This document shows positions 29,800 through 44,801 of a stretch of DNA of 64,000 nucleotides, in pieces; within the stretch, counting starts at the first letter, position 1, and every line of letters starts with the position of its first letter. This DNA is from Populus alba. Taxonomy: Eukaryota; Streptophyta; Magnoliopsida; Malpighiales; Salicaceae. The stretch covers positions 11,036,318 through 11,100,317 of the forward strand of contig NC_133301.1 of NCBI RefSeq assembly GCF_005239225.2, written 5' to 3'. The position numbers were made by a program, and so were the translations under genes. The notes beneath the pieces are model-generated. The model saw only the letters and a program-made list of their open reading frames with translations, was not told the DNA's origin and searched no databases.

Positions 29800-31840
29800 T
29801 CCATTACATCAGCGGGGCGCTCCACCTCTTTTAATAGAGGGAGATCAAGGCGAAGGGGGCTTTGTTTTTGTTTTTCTTTCATTTTGTCTACATGGTTGTT
29901 TCTTTTTCTAGTGTTATCTACTAGTTGTGAATTATGCTATTGTTGTTGATGGTGATGATCAGGAAATGAATAATGGTGATATTTGAGATCATGGATGTTG
30001 GCGAGAAAGGTGTGGCCAAGTTTGGTTTGAGTGGTTGTTCTGAATGGTGAATGGTTCTAATATCAACTGTGGTGAAGGCTGGAATGATGTTGTTTGGTGG
30101 TTATGGCGGCGTGGCTGAGTTATTATGGATATGCATGGTGATACAAGTTTGGAAGGTGAGTTGGTTTGGCTGTAGTGGTGATTATGGATGGTGGCTCTGT
30201 GTGTTTAGTTGGGCTTGCATGGCGGTGCTAAAGTGCTTTTTAAAAGTGATTTCCGTTTTCAAATCATTTTGAAGTACTGAATATTATTAACATACTTTTC
30301 TGAATGAACTTTGGAGAAAGGAGAGGGGTTGATCTTTGTTTTCCAGCAAGAACAAAAGAAGAAGAAAAAGAGAGAGAGAGAAGGGCCGTGGCTTGCCAAA
30401 TTATGACAGAGAAATGAGTAAAGGCTAAACATATTGGAAGAAAGAGTTTTTTCTTTTTTATTTTACAGAGAAATGAGTAAAGGCTAAACATTATATTTTT
30501 TTATATCAAATTGTTGCCCCTAATAAAAAGAGAAAGTAATATATTTGTAGATTAATTTTTAGGGCAACCTTTTTCTGGATATGCTTGGTTTGAAATTAAA
30601 AAGCTCTAATGTAAGATTAGGATATGAAAAATAAGATAAAGATATTCTATCTCTCATATTTTATTTACTTTCAATTAAGAAATGATAACTCTAATTAAAG
30701 TAAATCTAAAAATAAATTTTATAATTAAAAAATTTAATATAAAAAAAACATAATGAAATAGCCTGGGTCTATCTTAGTTAACTTATAAAACCTTTGATTC
30801 AAGTTCTAAGATTAAAATAATTTTATTAAAAATAAATCAAAACAAAAAAACAAAGCTTAATTTATAAGCAATTAAATATTGAAGATGTTGAATGATAAAA
30901 TAAAATTAATTAAAAAAATAAATAAAAAAACTCAAGTCAACTTAATTAACTTGTTAAAATTGTAACATGAATAATGAGATTGAGATAACCATAAAAATAT
31001 TATAATAAATTATAAAGTGTAATATATAATAAAACAATAAAAGGATAAAATGAGAGAAAAAACATAATTTTTATTGAAACAAAAAATATAAAAAAAAACC
31101 CTATACATTTAATTGAAACAGTATGACAGGAATGGAACCAAAACTTCCAATCAAAATTTAAGCAGAATTTCCATAATTGGCCAAGATTGAAATCTATTCT
31201 AATTTTGTTTTATTTTTTTTAATCAGAATAAAATATACTGGTCATTTATGAACCAAATTTATTTTTATATTTTAAAAAAAAATTAATTTTTTATTTACTT
31301 CAAATTAATTTTTTTAGTGTTTTATTATTTTGATGTACTAATATCAAAAATAATTTTTAAAAATAAAAATATTATTTTAAATAAAAAATACTTTTAAAAA
31401 ACAATCATAATAATTATTAATTGATATCCTTTGGTGTACTTAAATACAGTGTCTCCGCAAAAGTAGAAAAATAAAGCTGGGATTTGTATTGTACAGTATG
31501 GGTGTACCTGTGAGTTTGTGCTGTGAGGTTTTTTTTTAATACAAAAGAAAAAGAAAGAGAGGTATTTTTAATTTGAAATTACTTTAGTAAATTAAAATGG
31601 TTTTTTTCTAATCTATTTTTGTTTATTTTTTATGATTTGAATTTTATTTAAAATTCAAATTAATACTCTAAGAGATCCTAACCATAAAACTTTTAAATCT
31701 AAATTCGATTTCAGCTTACAAAGAACATTTTAAAGTGCTCAATTAATTTTGTTTTTCAAACTCATGAGCTCACAGTTTTTGGTTTTATAATATTAAGACA
31801 ACTTTTTTTTTAATATGATAAAAAAACAGCCCAAAACGAC
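29800..31840. other. Gene-free intergenic region between VTE2-1 and ZTL
   Basis: No supported exons. At 29900-30240 there is a GT-rich stretch with many ATGGTGG phrases that resembles untranslated or decayed transposon sequence rather than a gene. At 30750-31000 are diverged copies of a repeat with GTTAACTT and GAGATTGAGATAACC phrases, also seen at 37835-38300. At 31265-31420 is another AT-rich MITE-like core. Confidence 0.45.
30406..30491. repeat. 27-bp direct repeat, 59-bp spacing
   Basis: ACAGAGAAATGAGTAAAGGC plus seven further identical bases occur at 30406-30432 and again at 30465-30491. The sequence between is A/T-rich. Intergenic; function unknown. Confidence 0.85.
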
Positions 31841-31849
31841 ACCAAAAGC

Positions 31850-32030
31850 TTCGCGTAGTGGGCAAGCGGTTAAGCCCCCAGATTTTTTTCCAGTCGGAGA
31901 CGCACTTGTCATGTCAAAAACAACCCACACGCACGCACCACTCACACATTCGAGATCAACAAACGAAAAAAGAAAAACAAAACGAAAAAAGAAAAAAGAA
32001 AAAAACAAAACGAAAACAAAGTGTTTATTT
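31850..32030 (+). mobile_element. Possible tRNA-derived SINE just upstream of ZTL
   Basis: GCGTAGTGGGCAAGCGGTTA (31852-31871) closely resembles a tRNA A-box, and the segment ends in a long A-rich tail (31962-32020), the layout of a SINE. A B-box is poor: ATTCGAGATCAAC near 31948 is the best candidate and the spacing from the A-box is longer than usual. No confident target duplication was seen. It ends about 220 bases before the ZTL start codon, so it lies in the promoter or 5' leader. Confidence 0.35.
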
Positions 32031-32242
32031 ATTTTGGTGTGATAGCTAAATTTCTGAAACACTAGCCACCACTCATTGTCTCCCCATCTCCTTATTTCAT
32101 TTCACCTCACAACACCATACCCCAACTCTTCGATTCTAAACGTTGCAAACATTTGATTTGGGTGTTTCATTTTTTATTGTTGTGGTTTTTTATTTCATGG
32201 GGGTTTGGAGGAATTTTATTATAATTGAATAAATTGGGATAA

Positions 32243-36659
<4,417 letters not shown>

Positions 36660-36896
36660 TTTTCACAAGGTATGTACAATGGGAAGCTGTGGCAAAGGAA
36701 TCATTATACGCCCTCAACCCCGAAAACAGAGATCATTTGTCGGAAACTCAGTTGAGATTGTTGTTTCGGTCACTAATAACAGTTGACGAATGTTGCTCCA
36801 GTCTGGACTTCTGTACCAAGTGGTGTCCATTAATGCATTTGCTTGTACCCAGTAGTTCTGACCCGGCAAGAACTTACATAAGGTGACAGCAACTGG

Positions 36897-36915
36897 TTTT
36901 TTTTTTTTTTTTTTT
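36897..36915. repeat. Poly-T run downstream of ZTL
   Basis: About nineteen consecutive T residues about 240 bases after the ZTL stop codon, probably in or near the 3' untranslated region. Confidence 0.7.
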
Positions 36916-37136
36916 CCTTTTGGGTAAGGTTCATATGTAATGTACCGTTCAAAATGCACAATGGAGATTCTTCCTCGATAGGTTAGTGGCTCTCGATAGA
37001 CTGGTTGGTATTATTAATATTTGTAGGCTTAATGCAGCTCTGTAATCTTAAACAAACAGAAGTTCAAAACAAGAAAAAAAGGTGGTGCATGTTTATAATA
37101 TTAGTAGCGTGCTGCTTGGTTTGTAATCATGTTGAT

Positions 37137-37545
37137 TTTGTGATTTTGTGTCTTAAAAGTGTTTTTTTAAAAAAAAATTAAAATTATTATTTTTAAATAA
37201 ATTAATATTTTTTTGGTATTTTTAGATTATTTTGATGTATTGATATTAAAAATAATTTTTAAAAAATTAAAAAATATTATATTAATATATTTCTAAATAA
37301 AAAATATTTTAAAAAATAATTTTATAATTATATTTTGTTAATAACCTCCAAGAGTTTGAGATTTGCTTTCCTTCGTTTTACTGGGAAAGTTGTTTTTTAA
37401 ATGTGTTTTATTTTATTTAGAATTATATTAAAATAATTTTTTATATTAATATATTAAAATTAATAAAAAACATTAAAAAATAATAATTAGATAATTTTTA
37501 AAGTAAATGTATTTTTGAAACATACAGAATGAAACGAACACCCCA
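37137..37545. mobile_element. Two AT-rich MITE-like segments downstream of ZTL
   Basis: Segments at about 37137-37345 and 37385-37545 carry the same A/T cores (TTTTGATGTATTGATATTAA, ATTAATATATTTCTAAAT) as other short elements. No coding capacity. Boundaries are approximate. Confidence 0.4.
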
Positions 37546-37834
37546 ACAGGTACTTAAGGTTGGTTTTGAAAATGTTTTAGCTGTGCCAGCACTAACCTGC
37601 TCAGTGATAACCTTCGCCCTTATTATTTTCAATATTGTCTTTGATTTTAATTAGATGAGTGGTTTGTGCTATCCTATGGTTAGGGTAAATTGTTTTCTAA
37701 CATAAAAAATAATTTTTAGATGATGATAATTTGAGTTATCTGAAAAAAATTACAAAATTCAAGTTTAATAATTTAATATTAAATAATAAAATTTTTAAAA
37801 AATAATTTTTAAAAAAAAAACATCAAAGAAAAAA

Positions 37835-38300
37835 ACTCGTGTCAACATAAGTTAACTTAACTAATCTATCATGTGCATTATGAGATTGAGATAAAAAAAA
37901 ATTAAATAAAAAAAGACAAAAAAAAAAACTAGATTCAACACGGGTTAACTTGACTAACTCGCATCCATGATAACCCCACATAAAAAAAAAAGCAAAAAAA
38001 TCACAATGTTCAAGGAATAATAATTTAATGCCAAATGAAAAAAGTAAAAAAAAAAAAAATCAATTTCATAAAAAAATATTAAGAAAAAAAACTTATAGTC
38101 AACACTGGTTAACTCAACTAATCCGGTACCCAGTATATGAAACTGGAATAACTTCAAAAAAAAAAAAAAACAAATTGCAAAGCTCAAGGACAATAACTCA
38201 ATGTTGAATTATAAAATTGAAAACAAATCAATTTATAAACAAGGATATAAAAAAGATTAAACTTAAATCGAGCTAATATTCAAAACCAATTATCTGGATA
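37835..38300. repeat. Diverged tandem-like repeats with GTTAACT phrases
   Basis: Units near 37838, 37928 and 38092 share a (T)CAACNNNGGTTAACTNNACTAA phrase followed by an ATGAGATTGAGATAA- or GAAACTGGAATAAC-like stretch and an A-rich run. The same phrases recur at 30750-31000. This looks like a dispersed, A-rich family with internal repetition rather than a gene. Confidence 0.5.
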
Positions 38301-40600
38301 ATAAGACTAAGATTACTTACTTAATAAAAGGCAAACATAAAACAAAAATGAAGCAAATTTCCCAATCATAAAAAAAATTAAAAAATAAATAATTAGCAAT
38401 CAAAATAATGATGAACAAATCTAATATAAAAACTAAATGAAATAAAATAATTAGGGACTAAATAAAAAACAATTAATAAAAGGATAAAAAAATATCAATT
38501 AAAATAACAAGGATCATAATTGGATGCAAAATAAAATAAAATAAAATATTGAGGGAAAATTAAAAAAACATGGAGAAAAGAATGAAAAACATTAATAAAA
38601 AAAAGGATTAAATTGAATATAAAAAATAGATGAAATAAAATGCTTAAGAAAAAAAATCATAAAAAATAAACTTTTAAAAACATTAAAATCAACACAAATA
38701 GCGATCAAATTATTAAGTGATAAAATTAAAATAAAAACAAACTAAAGGACATAATTGAATTTTAAAAGGGTAACACGAATCCTAAGATTAAGAGAGAGAA
38801 AAAAAAAAGAAAAGAAAAGTTCATCACCTTCTGACATGTTTTCTAATACACAAGTTGCCCCCATCAACCTTATTGTCATTAAACGTGTTGGGCGACATGA
38901 TGATTGTATATATTTTTTCAAGTTGCATGCACCGTCCAATGGACACGGGTGACGTCCAAACATCAACCAATTTTTTTTTTTTTTTAATAATATTGTTGTT
39001 TTTAAAGTTACCAAATTGCCACTACTTGAACATAACAACAAAGAAAAAATCATAATAAAAAGATCAAATTTCCCTAGAGACAACAACCTTAGTTTTTTAA
39101 TTTGAAGGATAAATCCATGATTTTACTATTCAAAAAAATAAAAAGATAACAAATCCCCTCCATAAAAGCTTAGCAATTTTTTTTACTTTTAAGGTAATTA
39201 AGTCATTACATTGTTTTGAAAAAAAAAATTAAAAGACCAAAAAGCCATCTTATGCTAGCCTAATTCTTTTTTTTTTTTTTTCAAGGGTAATTAAGTCTTT
39301 TTTATTATTTTAAAAAGGAAAAAAAAAACTACTTTACCCCAGTTAATTTGGTAATGCCAATTGAACCATGTGAAATGACCAACTTGCTTCTCAATTTGCA
39401 CTTCTTTGGCTATCATTCTGGAGGACAAAAATATTGTTACACTGTAGCACTCCATAGTGTAATGTGTCTTGCTCCACGATGAAAAATGGATATCTAATAT
39501 AACTTTTTTTCTTTAGAAAACATATTAATGAATATTCAAACATGTTTTATTTCTTATTTTTTTGTATGCTCAAGGTTTTGGTTTTTTTTTAAAATTATAT
39601 AATCATGATACCAAATATTTTTATAATAAAGAGGTTTTTTTTTTTAAAAAAAAATTATATGATTTGAATTATAATTTAATCATTGTTTAAATAAAAAATA
39701 ATACAAAGTCAAATTCATCCCAATAAAAAATAGTGAAATTATAGAGTGAGAATAACACTAAATTATATAATTTATAATATTATATTTTTCTTCCCAAATT
39801 TCTTAAGTAAATAATAATTTATAGGATCGCACTTCGTTGTGGCTCGAATTAAAAAAATATTAAATGTGAAAAAAATATTCAAGCCATAAAGAATTATTTG
39901 ATATTGTTATCAAATCCAACCCAACATGTCAACTTTGACAATTCTCAACTTGATTCCTTGTTTAATTTGAATTTAAAATTAAACAATTTAAAAAGTTATT
40001 TTAATATAATTTAATTGACTTGGTAGATCCGTAAATAAGACGGATAACCAGTAAAAAACAAGTTTGGCTTAAAAAAATAATTCAAGATGAATTTATTTAA
40101 AAGAACATTGAGATATCAACATATTTAATCAACTTAAGTTTTTATGGTTTAATTTATTAAATTCATGATTCTGAATGATGGAATCGTTTAAAAATTTTAT
40201 TTTTTATTTTTAACTAATTTTTCTTATTCATGCAATATCCTTTTCACCTAAAGCTACCATTGCCTACCCACTGCATATTGGTGCGGTATTTCTTTGTTTT
40301 TTTTATACCTCTTACTATGCAAATTTAGATTTTATCATGTCGAAGCTAACAAGAAAGCCTCGCAGCGACGCGTGGACAATCCACCAAATTCTATTATTAA
40401 AATGACAAAAGGGTGCAGTGAGGAATCGTACTATTTACTCCCTATTTTCCACAATAATTTCACATAGAAACTAATTTGTACATAGATAAGTAATTAACCT
40501 AAAAAAAGAAGAAGAGAGTAGCAGTATATAAAAAGAAGAAAAGATTTCTAGAAAAAAATAAAAATAGAATACTTACTGTACTAACCTCGAAAGACAAAGA
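38301..40600. other. Gene-free AT-rich intergenic region
   Basis: No supported exon on either strand. Several overlapping frames at 38742-39086 cover one slightly GC-richer patch but have no domain and no agreement between strands. The rest is A/T runs. Confidence 0.5.
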
Positions 40601-40724
40601 TCTTAACCACCTAGGTTGTCCGCACAGCTTCTCAGTTACATATGCTCTCACTTTACATTGCAAGCCCACTTCCCTAGAATCTTGCGCACTTTCCGACTTT
40701 CACTTTTCTCACTCTTTCTTTACT

Positions 40725-40746
40725 CTTCTTCTTCTTCTTCTTCTTC
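40725..40746. repeat. CTT microsatellite in the 5' leader of the small gene
   Basis: Seven CTT units about 75 bases upstream of the start codon at 40822, inside a pyrimidine-rich leader. CT-rich leaders are common in plant 5' untranslated regions. Confidence 0.75.
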
Positions 40747-40821
40747 AAAAAGCAAACCCCGTTCCTATCTTCCCTTGCTTTCCTTCAATTTCCCTTCTCC
40801 TTCAGTTTCAGAAACAAGAAA

Positions 40822-42870
40822 ATGCCAATCAATAAAGGACCTTCAACACCACCTCCCATGATCGGCAAAATTGGGCCCTACACTGTGTTCATGACCCCAC
40901 CTTCCACTCCTAGTCCTAAGCCTCCTCCTCCTACTACTTCTAACGAATCCACATTACCTGTCTTTGATTCACCTAAGAAGGTTGTTTCACCTCCTCCTCA
41001 ACAAATTGACAAGTCTGTTTATTCTCAACAAGTCTCGGATGGGTCTGTTCTTGGTTTCTTCAAAAATGCTGTCAACAAAGTTCAAAATGGTTTGTTCCGT
41101 TTTCTTTGCTTTGCATTTGGTTTTCTGTTGCTTTTGGAAAAGCTGGGACTTTCTGTTGTTCTAAATTGTTACTCTTAGCATTCACTTAATCTTACTCTAA
41201 GATTAAAGGGTTTGCTTTCTTCTGCAGCACATTCAAGCCTCGATGACCATTTGGCAAGGTGGCTTGGGTTAAATCAATCAAAGTATCAGTGGGCTTTGGA
41301 TGATTACTATGAAACCAAGGGCTTGGTAAGCTTGAGATTTCTTGTATGGTGCTTCTGTTGTTCATTAATTATATGTTATGTTAATTTACAGCCTTATGAT
41401 ATGCAACATCATGATCATCATATGTTTATTATTGTTTAATAATGTGGTTCACAATTAGTTTTAACTACATAATTGATTGTTCTTACTAGGTTTGGTGGGG
41501 ATTTAATATTGTTGAAGCTAAAATGATAAGTAGCTTATAAGCAATTGCTTTCTTTGTTTTCTTTTGTTTTACAATAAGTAGTTTGTTTTTGTTTTAACCT
41601 TTTAAACAAAGTGGATTGATTGTGAAGGGTTATCTTGTGAAGATTGCTACACACTAATTCACTCACTAGCATATCAATTCAAGGAGGTGGTTGCACTGAA
41701 TAGGTTAGATATGTTATTCTCTCCATTAGGATTTGTTATTGCAGAAGCAGGAGCACCTGCAAAATGCCTTGCTTATTTCAAAAAGAACCTCTTGGGAAGC
41801 TTTTTTGGCGTAGGAAAAGAATCCAGGGAGCTAATTTTTGCACCTTTGCACTCATGTCAGGAGCTAGTTTTGTTACCTTGATTACCAAAATGCTTAATTA
41901 TCAGCAGCAGCCTCTTCAAATGATGTTGTCTGCTTACTCAACAGCTTAGAGACATTCTTTGAGGACATCTCCTCAAAGCACCTCCTAGCTTGCTTCGTAT
42001 ACATGCAATAAACTCTTAGAAGTGATGTAATTTTGACAGACTTTTCAGCCTATATGGCTTTGTACGGTGGTCCTGCATCCAATCTCAAGTGGGACTTATG
42101 AGATCTGAGTTCCTTAGAGCTCTAATATCTTGGGACTTGCCCCAACTTCCCTTAATGCAAAGCCTACTCTCAATTCATCATAACTGGCTGAAAGATTGTT
42201 TATTTTTTGTGCTTTAACTTGTTGTCCTGAATAAGAAGATCTATGAATGTTGAAAGAGATAGAGAAATGAACCACTGGTTGGATAAGAATAGATATGAGC
42301 TGCACTTTTTGTGCCAACTGATAGGAAAGTAAAGTGTAAGAATTGATGAACTGGGTTTAATTCAATATATTTCATTTTCCATACATTCGCCTGTCTTTAC
42401 CCTTAGGGAAAAAAAAGGAAGAAGAAAAATGAACTTTGATACCATCTAGTTAAACACCAAGCAACTTCTTTGGGTAAATTCCATTATTTTGTAGCCAGAA
42501 ATTACTTGATAACGAGATCACTTTGACATTGGGTCATAGAATTTTACCAGACCTGTTTTCTCGTACTAAGCCGTGAAGGAATCAGATCTCTTTCTCCAGG
42601 TATGACTTTGCTTTATATCCATTTGGCAAAAATCATGGACGTGGCAATTGTTTGTTCCGGTGTGGAAACTGTTGTGAATGTCTCATTTGCTAACTAGATT
42701 TTGTTTTGGTTATTTTCATATGATGCTTACGTTGCTCTTACTTTGTTGGCTTTGGACTTGGACATATTAATGATTGTGCATGAGTATCTTATGAGGTTTA
42801 ATTTCCTCGATGGCAGAAAAAGGAAGGTGCAAAAGCCGAAGAAATATCTAGCAAAATACAGAGAGTGTAG
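40822..42870 (+). CDS. Small conserved plant protein of unknown function
   Basis: Three coding exons, 40822-41089, 41228-41325 and 42817-42870, with GT..AG junctions and correct phase, giving 139 aa. The N-terminal 75 residues are rich in Pro, Ser and Thr and open with MPINKGPSTPPPMIGKIGPY followed by TVFMTPPSTP. Residues about 75-122 form a more ordered part (SVLGFFKNAVNKVQNAHSSL, then DDHLARWLGLNQSKYQWALD). The third exon encodes KKEGAKAEEISSKIQRV, a charged helical tail. I recall similar proteins in other plants with this three-part layout but know no function and no domain name. There is no signal peptide or membrane helix. Alternative ending: reading through the second donor, or a short exon after 41391, would give other tails, but the third exon chosen here fits the family ending best. 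Confidence 0.75.
41326..42816 (+). other. Long second intron of the small conserved gene
   Basis: This 1491-bp interval separates the second exon from a 54-base last exon. It holds open frames at 41687-41949 that lack any recognised domain, and I see no exon linked in phase to the flanking ones. An unrecognised alternative exon cannot be excluded. Confidence 0.55.
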
Positions 42871-43930
42871 CATGGCTTGTCTGGTAATAAGGGTTTCAAA
42901 TATATTTCTATTTTACCAGATACATGTTACCTGACTTTTGTGAGCTGAAAGATTGTTGAAATGCAGATTTTACATTAAAGACCCGCGAAGAATCTCCAGC
43001 ATATCTGTATAGAAGGTAATGGGATAGCAGAAATGCATCTGGATGCTTGAAGGGACCCTTGTGCAAGTTTTTGGGATATGCTCTTTTGAATTCTCTACTT
43101 GCTGCAGCAGCTTACCGGGAATTGTTTGTGCACTAGGCTGTGAAATATGTAATCTCACAAAATTTTCACGCCCCAATATTTGTCATGTACTCTGTTGATC
43201 TGCAATCTAATAACAGTTCTATCAAGTTGCAAGGATATACTGTGATGTCTTTGCGCCTTTAATTTAACCAAGTATTATTTGCAATGAGAATATATATTGT
43301 ATCAAGAATTCGAGTGTGCAACTACGATGCACGAGGACGAGGACGCCACGATGAAGAGCAGGCCTGGGATTGGTCTGAATCATCTGATTGCTGCTGCTGG
43401 TCACTTAGAGATTCATCACAGCTCCCTGTCTCTCCCGCAGTTTATGTTTTTGTAGCTGGAAGTTGATGTGCAACACAGAACGGATGCTATAGATTAAAGA
43501 AAGGGCTAATTTTTGGACCCCAAATTTTATTTCCGGATAGTTAATTAAAGTAACAAGTTTCTTTGAAGGTCATCCAGAAATCATGAATCCCAAGTCAAAC
43601 AATAAGATGATAGCTCATTGCGAAGGTGTCCGCTAGTTGAGAAGTAAAACTTTGAGAGCAGCAAGCTGTGATGCCAGGCCAGAGAGCTCATAACCAACCA
43701 AAAAACTTGGTTAGATTTGTTTTTCAACACTATTAAAACTACGTTTTTGTTTGCCACTCTTATCAATCACTGCTGCGACGTAATTTCTCAGAGACAGGAA
43801 GTCACCCTCCCTCCATAATTGTTTTAGTAAGATTAAATTTCATACACCGTTTCCTCGTTTCTTCCCTACAGATTGGTATTTGATCAACTAAAGAATTAGC
43901 GTGCAATCATAAGCTTAATTAAAAGAAACT
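42871..43930. other. 3' flank of the small gene, no further gene seen
   Basis: Probable 3' untranslated region followed by intergenic DNA. Frames of about 60 codons at 43284 and 43581 have no domain and no supporting splice structure. Confidence 0.45.
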
Positions 43931-44022
43931 TGAAGTTTGAAGGTTTATCCAAAAAGAACCCTAGCAAAAGAAGCATGTACGAGGGCTTAAGGAAGGGCAG
44001 CATGGAGAAAGCACACAGACAT

Positions 44023-44231
44023 TTGTTGACGAAACCAAACCTGTCCCCAAATGGTCAAATACAAGGAATGGAAGAGAAGGCGTGGCAAAATACAATAATG
44101 CATATTAGTCTTGTTGGGCAAACGTGTAGATTTATATTGTTGACGAAACCAAACCTGTCCCCAAATGGTCAAATACAAGGAATGGAAGAGAAGGCCACGT
44201 GTAGTCTTGTTGGGCAAACGTGTAGATTTAT
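44023..44231. repeat. Tandem duplication, 114-bp and 95-bp copies
   Basis: Two copies start TTGTTGACGAAACCAAACCT at 44023 and 44137 and end with GGGCAAACGTGTAGATTTAT. The first carries about 20 extra bases after AGAAGGC. Apart from that they are nearly identical, so duplication was recent. A 101-codon open frame spanning both copies is a by-product. Confidence 0.9.
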
Positions 44232-44434
44232 TTGAAAATATAGTTGTAGTTGTTTTTTAAAATAATTTTTATAAAAATATTAAAATAATTTTTTTTTATT
44301 TTTTAAAAATTATTTTTAATATTAACACATAAAAAATAATATGAAAACACTAAAAATTATTAATTTAAAATAAAAAAAATATTTTTTTAATTTTTAAAAT
44401 ACAAATAAGAAACATCACTTTCTCAAACAAAAAA
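44232..44434 (+). mobile_element. MITE-like AT-rich element
   Basis: Begins TTTGAAAATATAGTTGTAGTTG and ends CATCACTTTCTCAAACAAAA with the core ATTTTTAATATTAACACAT, the decayed terminal and core pattern of the common short element family. It directly abuts a SINE on its right. Confidence 0.45.
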
Positions 44435-44662
44435 GCTATAAGAGCAGCACTTGAGGTCTTGGCCCAGCGGTTGAAGGGATTTGTTCCTTTCGTCTGCATC
44501 CTGGGTTCAAACCTCATCGTGCACGCTTGTCACCCCCGCGGTGCCTTACATGCTCACTGGGTTTGTAGGATGTTCAGTGAACTGTAGGATTAGTCGTGGT
44601 GCGCGCAAGCTGGCCCGGACACCCACGTAAATAATAACAAAAAAAAAAGGGCTATAGGAGCA
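44435..44662 (+). mobile_element. tRNA-derived SINE with target-site duplication
   Basis: Contains an RNA polymerase III A-box (TTGGCCCAGCGGTTG, about 44459-44473) and B-box (GGGTTCAAACC, 44503-44513) about 33 bases apart, as in tRNA-derived SINEs. The body (about 44447-44640) has no reading frame and ends in an A-rich tail (44627-44648). Flanking bases GCTATAAGAGCA (44435-44446) and GCTATAGGAGCA (44651-44662) match at 11 of 12 positions and are the target duplication. It lies about 140 bases beyond the stop codon of the receptor kinase, in antisense orientation to that gene. Not a functional tRNA gene: no cloverleaf can be drawn around the two boxes. Confidence 0.85.
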
Positions 44663-44801
44663 ATAAAAAGAAAGTCAAAGTCCATTCTGTTTGCGCGCTA
44701 AAAAATCCAAAGAATTTTGTCTGGAAAGAACTTTTACGAAGGTTCAACACGCCTAATTTAAGAAAATGAAACCTTACATGTTTTCCAATTCAATACACAT
44801 T

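Noticed and set aside
29900..30280. GT-rich, Gly/Trp-coding frame
   Set aside because: Compositionally biased, no splice structure or domain; more like decayed transposon or leader sequence.
31815..32062. Lys/Thr-rich frames on both strands upstream of ZTL
   Set aside because: They are translations of the A-rich tail of a SINE-like insert.
38742..39086. Overlapping frames on both strands
   Set aside because: They conflict with each other, lack domains and arise from a slightly GC-richer patch in A/T-rich repeats.
41391..41439. Alternative third exon of the small conserved gene after an acceptor-like TTTACAG
   Set aside because: It would add a His-rich tail that does not resemble the family ending, whereas the exon at 42817-42870 is in phase and gives the expected charged tail.
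43930..44235. 101-codon open frame
   Set aside because: Its repeated peptide is a direct product of the tandem duplication at 44023-44231; no domain.
44457..44530. Possible tRNA gene
   Set aside because: A- and B-boxes are present but the flanks do not form acceptor or anticodon stems, and the segment is part of a SINE with an A-rich tail and target duplication.
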